From an uncultured Sutterella sp. (GTDB lineage Bacteria > Pseudomonadota > Gammaproteobacteria > Burkholderiales > Burkholderiaceae_F), in contig CAJKSP010000008.1 in assembly GCA_905202595.1 (NCBI GenBank), positions 1 to 64,000 on the forward strand: 64,000 nucleotides of DNA, read 5' to 3'. This document shows positions 53,391-62,460 of the stretch, one piece after another. The notes under the pieces were generated by a model. The model made no database searches. It was not told where the DNA came from and saw nothing but the letters and a program-made list of their open reading frames with translations. Position numbers and translations under genes: made by a program. Within the stretch, counting starts at the first letter, position 1, and each line of letters begins with the position of its first letter.

Positions 53391-54878
53391 ATGATCACTC
53401 GTCGGCATTTCATTGAGGCCGGCTTCGCGGCGGCTGCCGGCTCTCTCGCCTGCGCAGCGCAGGCGTCCCCCACCAAAGCGCCCGCAGCCTGGACCGAAAG
53501 CCATGATTTCGTCATCATCGGCGCAGGCGACGGCGGCCTCGCCGCTGCGGCTTATGCGGCACAGAAAGGCCTTGATGCCGTCGTGCTGGAAAAGCTCGCG
53601 TTCGTCGGCGGCTCGTCCCTCATCTGCGGCGGCGCGTGGGCCGTCGCTGGCACGGCTGAGCAGAAAGCAAAAGGCATTGAAGATTCCGCCGACAAATTCC
53701 TTGAGGACATGCTCAAAACCGGCCAGCATCAAAATGACCCGGCGCTTGTCAAAGCGATGATCGCCTCTACGAAGGCGGCGTATGAGTTTGTAACGCAGGA
53801 GATCGGCGTAAAGCCCGACACGGTTGATGCCGCTTCCGGCATGAGCGTGCCCCGCGCGCACCATTTCGTGCCGGCAAAGCTCGTCAAGGGGCTCTATGAC
53901 TTCGACCGTTCAAAGAAAATTCCCTTCCGCATGAACACCGCCGCCAAGCGGCTGGTCTGGGATCCCGAACGCGGCTGCATCGCCGGCGTCAAGGCGGAGT
54001 CTGGCGGCAAGACGCTTTGGTTTGAAGCCAGAAAAGGCGTTCTGATTGCAAGCGGCGGCTTCTCCCGCAACCCGGCGCTCCTGAAGAAGTACAACCCGCT
54101 CATGGCTTCCGTGGATCCGGAAGGCGGCGCCGGCAACACCGGCGACGGCCTGCTGATGGCGCAGGCTTACGGCGCCGACGTGCTCGACACGCAGTACATC
54201 AAAGCCACTTTCGGCTACCGCCTCGACCCTAAGAAGTACGGTCCGCAGACGCTTCACGGCTACTACGACGGCGCCATCATCGTGAACGGCGACGGCAAGC
54301 GATTCGTCAACGAGTCCATTTCCTACAAGCTCCTCTCCGATGCGGCACTGCAGCAGAAGGACGGCAAAGCCTTCGAATTCTTCGATGAATCCGTGCGCAT
54401 CAAAATGCGGGATTCAACAGAAAAGTACCGAAAAATTCTGTCTCCGCTAGACAACGGAGGAGAGGTTGATTATTGCTTCCGCGGCGATACCGTTGCAGAG
54501 GTGGCGCAGAAAGCCGGCATCGATCCGAAAGCGCTTGAAGAAACAGTCGCCCGCTACAACGGCTTCGCCCAAAAGGGAGCAGACAGCGATTTCGGCCGCA
54601 CGTCGCTTACCTCCGGCTACGGCAAGCTCGTTGCGCTCGAAAAAGGCCCCTTCTTCCTCTACCCGGCGCGTCCTCGTCTGATCGCCACCTACTGCGGGCT
54701 GCGCATTGACCCGCAGGCACGGGTGATCGATGTCTTCGGCGAACCGATTCCGCATCTTTATGCCTGCGGCGAAGCCGTCGGCGGCGTGCATGGCGCCGCG
54801 TACATGAGCGGCTCTGCAGTCGGCAAGGCCATCGCCTTCGGCCGCATCGCCGCGCTGGAAGTTGCTCAGGCTAACTAG
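53391..54878 (+). CDS. Tat-exported FAD-dependent oxidoreductase (fumarate/urocanate reductase-like)
   Basis: This 495-residue flavoprotein has a twin-arginine signal (MITRRHFIEAGFAAAAGSLA), an FAD-binding Rossmann motif VIIGAGDGG (41-49), the family segment GKRFVNES and the closing LYACGEAVGGVHGAAYMSGSA. It lacks a haem domain, so it would take electrons from a separate cytochrome. Related periplasmic enzymes reduce fumarate, urocanate or similar double bonds, but the acceptor here is not predictable. AAGGAG precedes the start. It is monocistronic. Confidence 0.88.
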   Translation: MITRRHFIEAGFAAAAGSLACAAQASPTKAPAAWTESHDFVIIGAGDGGLAAAAYAAQKGLDAVVLEKLAFVGGSSLICGGAWAVAGTAEQKAKGIEDSADKFLEDMLKTGQHQNDPALVKAMIASTKAAYEFVTQEIGVKPDTVDAASGMSVPRAHHFVPAKLVKGLYDFDRSKKIPFRMNTAAKRLVWDPERGCIAGVKAESGGKTLWFEARKGVLIASGGFSRNPALLKKYNPLMASVDPEGGAGNTGDGLLMAQAYGADVLDTQYIKATFGYRLDPKKYGPQTLHGYYDGAIIVNGDGKRFVNESISYKLLSDAALQQKDGKAFEFFDESVRIKMRDSTEKYRKILSPLDNGGEVDYCFRGDTVAEVAQKAGIDPKALEETVARYNGFAQKGADSDFGRTSLTSGYGKLVALEKGPFFLYPARPRLIATYCGLRIDPQARVIDVFGEPIPHLYACGEAVGGVHGAAYMSGSAVGKAIAFGRIAALEVAQAN

Positions 54879-54897
54879 ACGCTTGTCCCGAGACAAT

Positions 54898-54931
54898 GCG
54901 GGGAGCTCGGTCTGATGACCGAGCTCCCCGC
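54898..54931. other. Perfect inverted repeat between the flavoprotein and HTH genes
   Basis: GCGGGGAGCTCGG and CCGAGCTCCCCGC form a 13-bp stem around an eight-base loop with no U tract on either strand. It separates convergent genes and may end transcription inefficiently in both directions. Confidence 0.5.
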
Positions 54932-54982
54932 TGGAACAGTTCGTTCTTCAGCTGCAAGCAGCATCTCGCTCCTGCACGCAGA

Positions 54983-55375
54983 TCACTCCTTTTCTTCGCG
55001 AGCCTTGATCAGCTTGGCTGTTTGCGCTTCTTGAGCCACCCATTTCCGACAGGAAGCGATGCTGACGCCGGTTTCCCGGGCTATTTCTCCCCAGCTCCAG
55101 CCGCTTCGGCGCATCCTGACGATGGTCTGCCGCACTTCGTCCGGATAGCGATAGAGCTTGCGGCTCACTTCCGGCTCGAACCTTCCATGTTTGTAGGCCC
55201 GCTGCCAGTCGTGCACTGTATTGACAGAGAGTCCTAGCGCCTTTGCAACGAACTTGTAGCCGCGCCCCTGCTCAAAAAGCTTGATGGCCGCTTTTCGCTT
55301 CGCCCTTGCAGGAAAATCCGGACGAACCCGCATGCTCTGAAGCTCGGCCTTGGTTTTGGAGGTAGATGCAGGCAT
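54983..55375 (-). CDS. Small helix-turn-helix protein (transposase OrfA-like or regulator)
   Basis: This 130-residue protein (start MPASTSKTK; an alternative start at 55423) contains two HTH segments: GYKFVAKALGLSVNTVHDW (about 52-70) and SWGEIARETGVSIASCRKW (about 97-115), each preceded by basic residues. This double-HTH style is shared by transposase OrfA proteins. No OrfB, inverted repeats or target duplication are seen, so it may be a domesticated or orphan element. It lies downstream of the porin genes. Confidence 0.7.
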   Translation of the reverse strand: MPASTSKTKAELQSMRVRPDFPARAKRKAAIKLFEQGRGYKFVAKALGLSVNTVHDWQRAYKHGRFEPEVSRKLYRYPDEVRQTIVRMRRSGWSWGEIARETGVSIASCRKWVAQEAQTAKLIKAREEKE

Positions 55376-55404
55376 GACACGCTCCTTCTGCAGGGCTGCA
55401 CCAT

Positions 55405-55442
55405 GAAAAAGCCCGCTTCCCACTCATGCAGGAAACGGGCTG
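55405..55442 (-). terminator. Terminator of the second porin
   Basis: AGCCCGTTTCC and GGGAAGCGGGCT pair (one wobble) and are followed on the reverse strand by TTTTTC. It lies between the porin and the HTH gene. Confidence 0.8.
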
Positions 55443-55576
55443 ATAACCACGGAGCAGACTTGGACTGAACGAGCAGCCCTTAGGCTTCTCCTCTTCCGCA
55501 GAGGATCCGCCGACTGTTTTATGCCGCAGTCAGCGAACCGACGACGGAAGCGTTCGGTGCTGTTTCCGAGCAGTGA

Positions 55577-56731
55577 TTAGAAGTAGTGCACCATGCCGAA
55601 CGCGGCCTGAACGGCGCGCGGATCGCTGTCATATGCCGAGCCAGAAGCATCAACGCTGTCCTGCGTATAGCCGGCATCGACATAGACGACCGTGCGTTTG
55701 CTGAGCGGATACTCATAGCCGACACCCACCATCCAGCGATCGATGTCATTCTGGCCAGCAGAGTTGCCCTGACCATCATCCTGATACTCAGCGCTCATGT
55801 AGCCGGCCGTGCCGTAAAGCGTGCCGCCGGCGAGAGGCGCAGACGCACCCAGCATGACGGCCCAGCCGTCGTAATTCCACTTGAGGCCGCCAGCATAGGC
55901 TTCAGCCTCGGTGCTGTAGGTGTACATGCTCGCGACGTCCGTGATCGCGCCGTCCTTGAAGTAGGCAGCCGCGAGGTAGGGCTTCACCACGCCGAAGTCA
56001 TAGGAGCCGCCAACCACAACGCGCCACACATCCTTGTCATTGGTAGCATCAGCGCCATTGCTAGCGCGGTTGACGCTGTCAACCACGCCGACGAGGTTCA
56101 GGTTGCCAATGTTGGAATTAATGCCGATGCCGTAGTAGCGATCCGTCGAAGCCTTGCCTTCTTCACCCTTAGACGCATCGCCGAAGGAGTACTGCGCATA
56201 GACCGACGTGCCCATGAATTCAGGCGTGACGTAGGTCACCATGTTGTCATAGCGAGTCGAGAAGCCGGCGCCCCACACTGCGTTCTGACCACCAACATCG
56301 CCCCAGCCCGTGCCGAGAGCGCTGAAGCCGGCGCCAATGCCGAACGAGCCGGAGTCAGACGTCATGATGGCCGTACGGCCCATAGCCAGTGTGCCGAACG
56401 GGCCCTTGACCTGGACCGTTGCTTCACGACCGAACATGCGTGAACCGTTCGAATCGAAGCTACCGCTATCTGCAGCAAAACCGTTTTCAAGTACAAAGCC
56501 AACCGTGTAGCCGTTGCCGAGGTCTTCAGTACCCTTCAGGCCGAAGCGCGAGCCGGTCTTGTTGCCGGACGCCATTTCAAACGTGCTCTGATCATCAACG
56601 CCAGGAAGGTCGCGATCGACATTCGTATAGCGAAGGCCAAGGTCTGCACGGCCGTAAAGCTGAACATCAGCCGCATAAGCAGAAGAGCCAAGCGCAGCCA
56701 GAACAGCCAGCGCCGCAAAAGTCTTCTTCAT
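55577..56731 (-). CDS. Outer-membrane porin, Burkholderia type (second copy)
   Basis: This porin of about 384 residues (start MKKTFAALAV) has a signal peptide ending SSAYAA, DVQLYGRADLGLRY, SRFGLKGTEDLGNGYTVGFVLENGF and a C-terminal HYF. It is divergent from the porins at 0.2-1.3 kb and 56.8-58.0 kb in the surface-loop segments. An in-frame TTG six codons upstream is less likely than this ATG. It directly follows the broken porin. Confidence 0.93.
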   Translation of the reverse strand: MKKTFAALAVLAALGSSAYAADVQLYGRADLGLRYTNVDRDLPGVDDQSTFEMASGNKTGSRFGLKGTEDLGNGYTVGFVLENGFAADSGSFDSNGSRMFGREATVQVKGPFGTLAMGRTAIMTSDSGSFGIGAGFSALGTGWGDVGGQNAVWGAGFSTRYDNMVTYVTPEFMGTSVYAQYSFGDASKGEEGKASTDRYYGIGINSNIGNLNLVGVVDSVNRASNGADATNDKDVWRVVVGGSYDFGVVKPYLAAAYFKDGAITDVASMYTYSTEAEAYAGGLKWNYDGWAVMLGASAPLAGGTLYGTAGYMSAEYQDDGQGNSAGQNDIDRWMVGVGYEYPLSKRTVVYVDAGYTQDSVDASGSAYDSDPRAVQAAFGMVHYF

Positions 56732-56759
56732 CTCAATTCTCCAATTCAATTCAGAATTG

Positions 56760-56789
56760 GCGGATCAGCCGCATTAGAGGCTGATCCGC
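56760..56789. other. Hairpin between the second and third porins
   Basis: GCGGATCAGCC and GGCTGATCCGC form a perfect 11-bp stem around GCATTAGA, without a U tract. It may cap the end of the upstream (third) porin transcript on the reverse strand. Confidence 0.5.
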
Positions 56790-56815
56790 TATGCATTTGC
56801 CAGTGCTGTAGCTGC

Positions 56816-57995
56816 TTAGAAGCGATGGATCATGCCGGCCATAACCTCAACTGCAGAAGGTTCAATACCGGATGTGTTGTAGTTCTTCAGATCGTCCTTC
56901 GTATACGCCGCGGCCGTGTAAACCGATGTGCGCTTGCTGAGGTTGTAGTCGTAGCCCACAGCAATATTCCAGCGCGTCATGCTGCCATCGGTACCCGTGT
57001 TGCTCCACTTATTCGAAGCTTCCGCATCCATGTAGCCAACATGCGCTTTCGCCGTACCGCCAAAGCAGGGCACGCCAATGCCAAGTGCAATGCCATAGCC
57101 ATCTGCACCTTCAGCAAACGGAGTGTCTGCATAGGTATAGCCATTAGAGCCAAAGCCAGAATCTCCAATGTACTTCTGACCAACTCCGGCAGCATTCTTG
57201 AAATACTGCGCCATGGCGTAAACCTTCATGAACTGGAAGTCGTAATTGCCGCCGATCGTGAAGGTCCACTGATCGTCGTCATACGTATACGGCTGATCCT
57301 GCAGATAGGAAAGGTAATTGCCGTGATTAATAGAGTCGACAATACCCACTAAGTAAAGGTTGTCTGCCTTGAAGGTTGCGGCAATGCCGTAATAACGATC
57401 AGCGCTTGCCTTGCCTTCTTCGCCCTTCTTGGTTGTGTCGTTCTTAAACGAATACTGAGCGTGAACCTGGAAGCCGGCAAAATTCGGGGAGACATACGTT
57501 ACCGTATTGTCAAAACGAGCCCAGCCATTGGCCGTTACGAACTTCTGCCCAACAGACTCCCCCCCAACCAGACGAGAAGGGAGACGTCTGACCGAGCAGC
57601 GAGTAGGTTCCGTTGGCACTAGCCAGCTGACCCACACGGCCAAAACCTAACTGGCCCCAGAAGCCCTTAACAAAAAGCTGAGCTTCACGGCCAAAAATAC
57701 GGCTGTCGCCATTGGAATCAAACGTTCCATCGTCGGCATCAAACCCGTTCTCAAGAACAAAACCGACCGTATAGCCATTGCCGAGATCTTCTGTGCCCTT
57801 AAGACCGAAACGGGATCCTGAGTTCATGCCTGAACGCATTTCGAAACGATCGCCAGCATCCCCATTGGCAGCATCGCCATCGGTATGCTGATAGTTGAAG
57901 CCGTAGTCCACGAGGCCGTAGAGCGTCACATCAGCAGCTGCGGCAGAACCTGCCAGAGCGCCGAGAACTGCAAAGGAAAGAAGTGTCTTCTTCAT
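56816..57995 (-). pseudogene. Outer-membrane porin split by a frameshift at a G7 tract (possibly phase-variable)
   Basis: The first frame (57995 back to about 57560) encodes a signal peptide (MKKTLLSFAVLGALAGSAAA) and the porin start through SPFSSGWG. The next frame continues GESVGQKFVTANGW to the terminal MIHRF (56816). The break falls in a run of seven G on the coding strand (C7 at 57559-57565). The span is 1180 bases; with six G it is 1179, an uninterrupted 392-codon porin of family length. All else is intact. It could be a phase-variable gene caught off, a young pseudogene or a sequencing error in the homopolymer. Confidence 0.85.
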
Positions 57996-58729
57996 TTTTG
58001 CTAACCTTTAAGGTCTATCGAAGTTCTCCCGTGGCATGACCCGGAAAGCCTCCACGGGATCGGTGGAAAAGGAGGACGGACAATGCAATATCCGTCCTCC
58101 AATGAACTCAAGCGAAGAAAGACTCTTGCTGCGTGAAACTTCGCTCAAAGCCCACAAGCTGATCTTTCCAGTGCCCTGTACACCCCCCCCCGTATAAACA
58201 CTTACCGCACCTGTTTATTTATTTTGTTTACCAAATAGTTAATATCCACCTTCTCTCAAATCCGCGCAAAAAACGTTGCAAAACCACAACAAACAGCAAT
58301 CTGACTGATTTCTGTGGACTTCCTTTGTAACCCGAGTCAAATGATTGTATTTTCTAGAAAAACACGCACATCTGTGCCGTCACTGCACACCTAAGGGCTC
58401 GGTCTTTGCAACCGGCAATGCGTTTTTTCTCGGTCTTGACACGCTCTGCCGCTTCTCGCTCACATCGCTCAATACACTCCAGCAACATGATTCAGCTGAC
58501 GGTCGAGCATCAACCAGACGCAGGCTTCCTGATTTTTAGAGCTACGGTTCAACAGGCAGTTCGAGCCTAGCTTTGCCGAAAGTGAAAACACCTTCTGAGA
58601 TAATCATATAATCTCAGCCTTTTTCTACCGAAACTTGCTGTTGGATCCTCTTCTTTTCAAAGATAGCCCGCCGGATTCCCCCGCATTCATGCGGGGGAGG
58701 GGGAGGAAGGTCACAGAACGGCAAACAGA
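57996..58729. promoter_or_regulatory. Regulatory region upstream of the third porin, with a G9 tract
   Basis: On the reverse strand an A/T-rich stretch (58200-58280) leads into TTTATAC directly followed by nine G (58183-58191), then about 190 bases to the porin start. The tract sits next to a likely -10 element, as in phase-variable promoters. A hairpin CTGAGAT/ATCTCAG (58596-58618) is followed by T5 on the forward strand, and GC-rich CCCCCGCA/TGCGGGGG lies at 58678-58697. A forward frame of 64 codons (58345-58539) starts at TTG and is not supported. Confidence 0.55.
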
Positions 58730-59518
58730 TCAGCGCGCCGCATTCTTCTTCACGACGGCAACCGCATTGAGCGTGCGGGGAAAGCCCAGATACGGCACCG
58801 CAATATGAATGGCATCGAGCAGATTCTGGCGGGTATTGCCCACGGCCAGATTGCCGGCGCAATGGCTTGCCAGCTGCGGCTCGCAGCCGCCGAGCGCGGC
58901 GATCGCGACGAACGTGACCAGCTCGCGGCACTGCAGATCGAGGCCACTTCTCGTATAAAAGTCGCCGAAGCACCAGCCCGAAAGATCGTCGACCACAATC
59001 CCGCGATCCTCAGGCTGCGCATTCTTGTGCATCTGCGCAATGGCGTCGCCGAAGATCTGCGTCTGTACGGCCAGGCCCTTTTCAAAGCGGTTCTCATCCG
59101 TCACGGTCTTCTGGCTTTCAAGCGGCAGCTTCACACCCGCCGCAGCCATGGCTTCATTCACTGGAGGCAGAACCGCCTTGACGCGACCGATGCCGACGTA
59201 GGCTGCACAGTGATAAACCGCTTCCTTGACCGCTATCGGGGAAATGCCGGCAGCAAGCGCCTTGGCGGCGACCAAGCCGGCATCGGCCGGCGTGCCTGCC
59301 GCCGTCGTCGCGGCGAGCAGCGCACAGTATTTCATCAGGGGAGAAAGCGACTTGCCGCGGCCTTCCACCCGCAGCATGCGCTCCGTCATCTCCGTGATAT
59401 CCGGATCAAGGTCCGCTGAAGCCGACGAAGCGGCGGCGGGCTGCGACAAAGCGAATGCCGCGCAGGCGGCAGAGCCCGCCAGAACAGCTTGACGGCGGCT
59501 GATGTTTTCTTGTGCCAT
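58730..59518 (-). CDS. Secreted carboxymuconolactone decarboxylase (CMD)-family protein
   Basis: This 262-residue protein has a Tat-like signal (SRRQAVLAGSAACAAF) and two CMD/AhpD-like domains (about 45-115 and 175-255); the second has CRELVTFVAIAALGG and a later AVGNTRQNLLDAIHIA segment. CMD proteins are hydrolases, decarboxylases or peroxidase-like thiol enzymes; here cysteines occur in each half. Export of a CMD protein is unusual. Its substrate is unknown. It is divergent from the GDYXXLXY gene and monocistronic. Confidence 0.85.
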   Translation of the reverse strand: MAQENISRRQAVLAGSAACAAFALSQPAAASSASADLDPDITEMTERMLRVEGRGKSLSPLMKYCALLAATTAAGTPADAGLVAAKALAAGISPIAVKEAVYHCAAYVGIGRVKAVLPPVNEAMAAAGVKLPLESQKTVTDENRFEKGLAVQTQIFGDAIAQMHKNAQPEDRGIVVDDLSGWCFGDFYTRSGLDLQCRELVTFVAIAALGGCEPQLASHCAGNLAVGNTRQNLLDAIHIAVPYLGFPRTLNAVAVVKKNAAR

Positions 59519-59748
59519 ACGAACTCCTTGAGAAAAAAAAGAAGCATCTGTGCAGAAGCGCCGCTGCGTCCGCCGGCGCCTCTTTTCTTTTAATGGAGGC
59601 TAGCGGCCATCGTCAGATTCCGAACGTGCAAACCCGCCTAAAAATTGCCTGATCGGCGCAGCCTCATTCTTTTGGCGCGCCCGCTATAGTGCAGGCAGGA
59701 GCCGCAGCCTCAGCCGCGCTTGTCCGCTTTTCCTTTCTCACGATCAGC

Positions 59749-62286
59749 ATGTCTCCTTCCGCCTCAGCCCTTCTGGGCCGCTTCGCCGCCGCACCGTCCG
59801 AAAGCATCCGCCTCGGGGGCGGCGCTGCTGCTGCTGCCGCCGCTGCGCTTCTCACAGCCGCCGCGCTTTTTGCCGCCGCCCACTGGATCGAATGGCCGCC
59901 GATGCTTCGCACCGCCGTCTTCGGCTGTGCAGCGCTTGTCTCTGCACTCCCGCTCCTCTCGCTCAAACGACTGCCGAACGGCTCGCTCCGCCGAGACGGC
60001 GCGGCGCTTCTGCACGGGCTCCTTCTCGGCCTGTTTCTCATCGTCATCGGACAAACCTGGCAGTCCGGCGCAGGCGGAGAAGCCCTTATGCTCAGCTGGT
60101 CGCTGCTGCTCCTGCCCTGGGTCGTCGCCGTCCGCGGTCCGCTTGTTTTCTCCCTCTGGTTTGCGGCTGCAAGCACGGGCCTGGCGCTTCAAGGCGCAGC
60201 CCTCAGCGGCCTGCATCTTGACGAACGGCTCCTTGACGACCTTCTTCCGGCCTCGCTCTTCACCGTCATCTGGACGGCGGCGCTGCCGCTGGCAGCGCGC
60301 TTTCGGCAGCAACATGCCGCCGGCTCTGCCGGCGGCCGTCTGCGCTCTGCGGCCGTGCTCCCCGAGCTGCTCTTCCTCTTCCTCGCTTCCGCACTGCCTG
60401 CGGGTCTGCTCGCTGTGCTCGGCCTTTCTGAATCTTCGCCGCTTCTTCCTCTGTACGGCCTTCTCTTTGCCGCCGGCGCCGCTGCGCTGCTGGCTTCGCG
60501 CACGCTGGAAGGCGCTGCGCTTGTCGTCATCGGGGCCGCCTTTTGGATCTGCGGCCTGGCCATGGCGCTGATGCCTGGAGACGCCGCCCTATTCCCCTGC
60601 GCCGTCATTCTGGCGGCGGGCCTCATCCTGGCCGGCCGACTCTCCTCCATGCGGGCGCAGACGGAAGCGCAGCGCCTTGGACGAAGCGCGCCTGCCGCTT
60701 CCTCGCTCCTGCCGAAAGCCGCCGCCGCACTTGCCGGCGCATGCTTCGTGCTGGCGCTTCTTCTCCTTGTCTTCTCCGTCCTCAATGTGCCGGCGGGCAC
60801 CGCTGCGCTCATCTTTTTAGGCGCCGGCCTCGCTGCCGAGGCGCTGCGCTCGTTCGCGGAGAAGTCGGATCGACGCTGCGCCAGCTGCAGCGCGCTGCGC
60901 CTCTTCGCGCGTCTCTTCTGTGCTGCGGGCTTTCTCTTTTCGCTGCTCTACCTTTCAGATGCGGCACTCTCCGGGACGGCGCTGCGCACAGCGACGATCG
61001 GCATCGTGCTTGCCCTGCTGCTTCGTTCGCGCCTGGCGCTCTTTGCAGGCTTTGCCACCGCCGCGGGCTTTGATCCTTCCATCTTTCCGGATCTGGCGCA
61101 TATCGCCCTGCTTCTGACTGCCGCTGCATGCGCAGCGCTGCTCTCGCCACAAGCATCACGCCGGCGCTTCGCGCGCCGAGCGCTGACGCCGCTCCTTCTT
61201 TTCCTCTTTCTCGCGTCGCTTGCCGATCTGCCCGAATCGCCCTTGGCCGAACTGAGCTGGCACACCGACTGGGGCACAGCGGACATTCTGATTGTCGCGG
61301 CCGCCGCAGCAGCAGCGGCTGCCGCCGCGCTGAAAAAGCGAGCGACCACCGGCTTTCGAGCAGTCTGCGCCGCACTGCTTTTCATTCTCCTCGCTGCGAC
61401 GCTCAGCGTCTGGAGCGCTCCGCTGACGCTCTCGCTTCTCGCCGCCGCCTCCGCTTCGCTCGGCGCACGCCAAACGCCGCCGAAGGATCGATACGCCAGC
61501 GAGCTCCTCCTCTTCTTCATTGCGCTCTCCATCGCGAGCTGCGGATGCCGCTACGCGCTTGCGCCATCGGATGCAGGCATCAATCTGCTTGCAGCCGCCG
61601 CCTGCAGCCAAGCCGTTCTTGCCGCCATCCTGCTCTCCGCCGCCCTGGTGCTGGCTGCGCCTGCCTGGCCGGGATTTGTGCGCGAGTCAGCGCTGAATCA
61701 GACGCCCGACGCCCCAGCGCCTCAGCTCCCCGCCGCTGCGTCGGCTCTTCAGCGCCGTCCCTTCGCTTGGGCCAATGCAGCGCTTGCGCTTGCCGCGCTT
61801 CTCATCTCCGCCGCGCTCTGCGGACAAAGAATTGCAGCAGACGAGTCGCTTCTTGCTAACGGAAGCCGCTATGAAGCCGCGCTTCTCCCGACGGACCCGC
61901 GCGACATTCTCATGGGCGACTATGCGGCGCTCCGCTATGACCTTGGCCTCACGGAAGCCGACATCCAAGCTGCAGCTCAAAGCGCCCTGGCTGACGGAGG
62001 ACATCCGGGCCGCCTCACGGCCTGTCTTGCGCTGCAGAAGGGACGGCTCGTCATGACGGGAGCGGCCGACCCGGAAATCGCGCAGCTCGCCTGCCCGGCA
62101 GACACGGCGCTCCAGGTTCCCCTCCGAGCCGGCTCTCCGCAGCTGCCGCGCCGCTGGTTCTTCCCTTCTGGAGAGGCGGAACGCTACGAAGCCGCACGCT
62201 ATGCAGCGCTTCGCTGCAGCGGCCGGCGCTGCCTCCTCGAAGCGCTCCTCGACCAGAACCGCCAGATCATTCGCCCGAGGCAGTGA
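59749..62286 (+). CDS. Large DUF2157/GDYXXLXY membrane protein
   Basis: This 845-residue protein (start MSPSASALLGRF at 59749; 59689 also open) has about twenty Ala/Leu-rich membrane helices in its first 700 residues and a periplasmic C-terminal domain with the signature MGDYAALRYDL. This family combines DUF2157, DUF4401 and GDYXXLXY domains. Function is unknown. Very high Ala and Leu content distinguishes it from its neighbours. A strong terminator follows. Confidence 0.85.
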   Translation: MSPSASALLGRFAAAPSESIRLGGGAAAAAAAALLTAAALFAAAHWIEWPPMLRTAVFGCAALVSALPLLSLKRLPNGSLRRDGAALLHGLLLGLFLIVIGQTWQSGAGGEALMLSWSLLLLPWVVAVRGPLVFSLWFAAASTGLALQGAALSGLHLDERLLDDLLPASLFTVIWTAALPLAARFRQQHAAGSAGGRLRSAAVLPELLFLFLASALPAGLLAVLGLSESSPLLPLYGLLFAAGAAALLASRTLEGAALVVIGAAFWICGLAMALMPGDAALFPCAVILAAGLILAGRLSSMRAQTEAQRLGRSAPAASSLLPKAAAALAGACFVLALLLLVFSVLNVPAGTAALIFLGAGLAAEALRSFAEKSDRRCASCSALRLFARLFCAAGFLFSLLYLSDAALSGTALRTATIGIVLALLLRSRLALFAGFATAAGFDPSIFPDLAHIALLLTAAACAALLSPQASRRRFARRALTPLLLFLFLASLADLPESPLAELSWHTDWGTADILIVAAAAAAAAAAALKKRATTGFRAVCAALLFILLAATLSVWSAPLTLSLLAAASASLGARQTPPKDRYASELLLFFIALSIASCGCRYALAPSDAGINLLAAAACSQAVLAAILLSAALVLAAPAWPGFVRESALNQTPDAPAPQLPAAASALQRRPFAWANAALALAALLISAALCGQRIAADESLLANGSRYEAALLPTDPRDILMGDYAALRYDLGLTEADIQAAAQSALADGGHPGRLTACLALQKGRLVMTGAADPEIAQLACPADTALQVPLRAGSPQLPRRWFFPSGEAERYEAARYAALRCSGRRCLLEALLDQNRQIIRPRQ

Positions 62287-62351
62287 GGCGCGGCAGCTGC
62301 TGGCCTCTGAGCGGCGCCACCGCTTTCTGCAGGACAGCGCTGCTCATGCTT

Positions 62352-62391
62352 GGCTCCGAGCGGCTTTAAACTCGGAGCCGCTCATTTTTTT
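62352..62391 (+). terminator. Terminator after the GDYXXLXY gene
   Basis: GGCTCCGAG and CTCGGAGCC (or the alternative GAGCGGCT/AGCCGCTC) form a stem, followed by CATTTTTTT. earP therefore probably has its own promoter between here and 62461. Confidence 0.9.
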
Positions 62392-62460
62392 ATTCCTCAG
62401 GAGGAGCCGGCGCACGCTTTCTCCGCTGCAGCGATGCGGCAGAAAATGCGCCGGCATGGC

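Noticed and set aside
58345..58539. 64-codon forward frame between the porin and CMD genes
   Set aside because: It starts at TTG without a ribosome site and has no recognisable features, although a hairpin with a T tract follows at 58596-58626.
59749..62286. Naming this gene as a specific transporter because of its many helices
   Set aside because: The GDYXXLXY signature places it in an uncharacterised family, and helices alone do not show a transport role.
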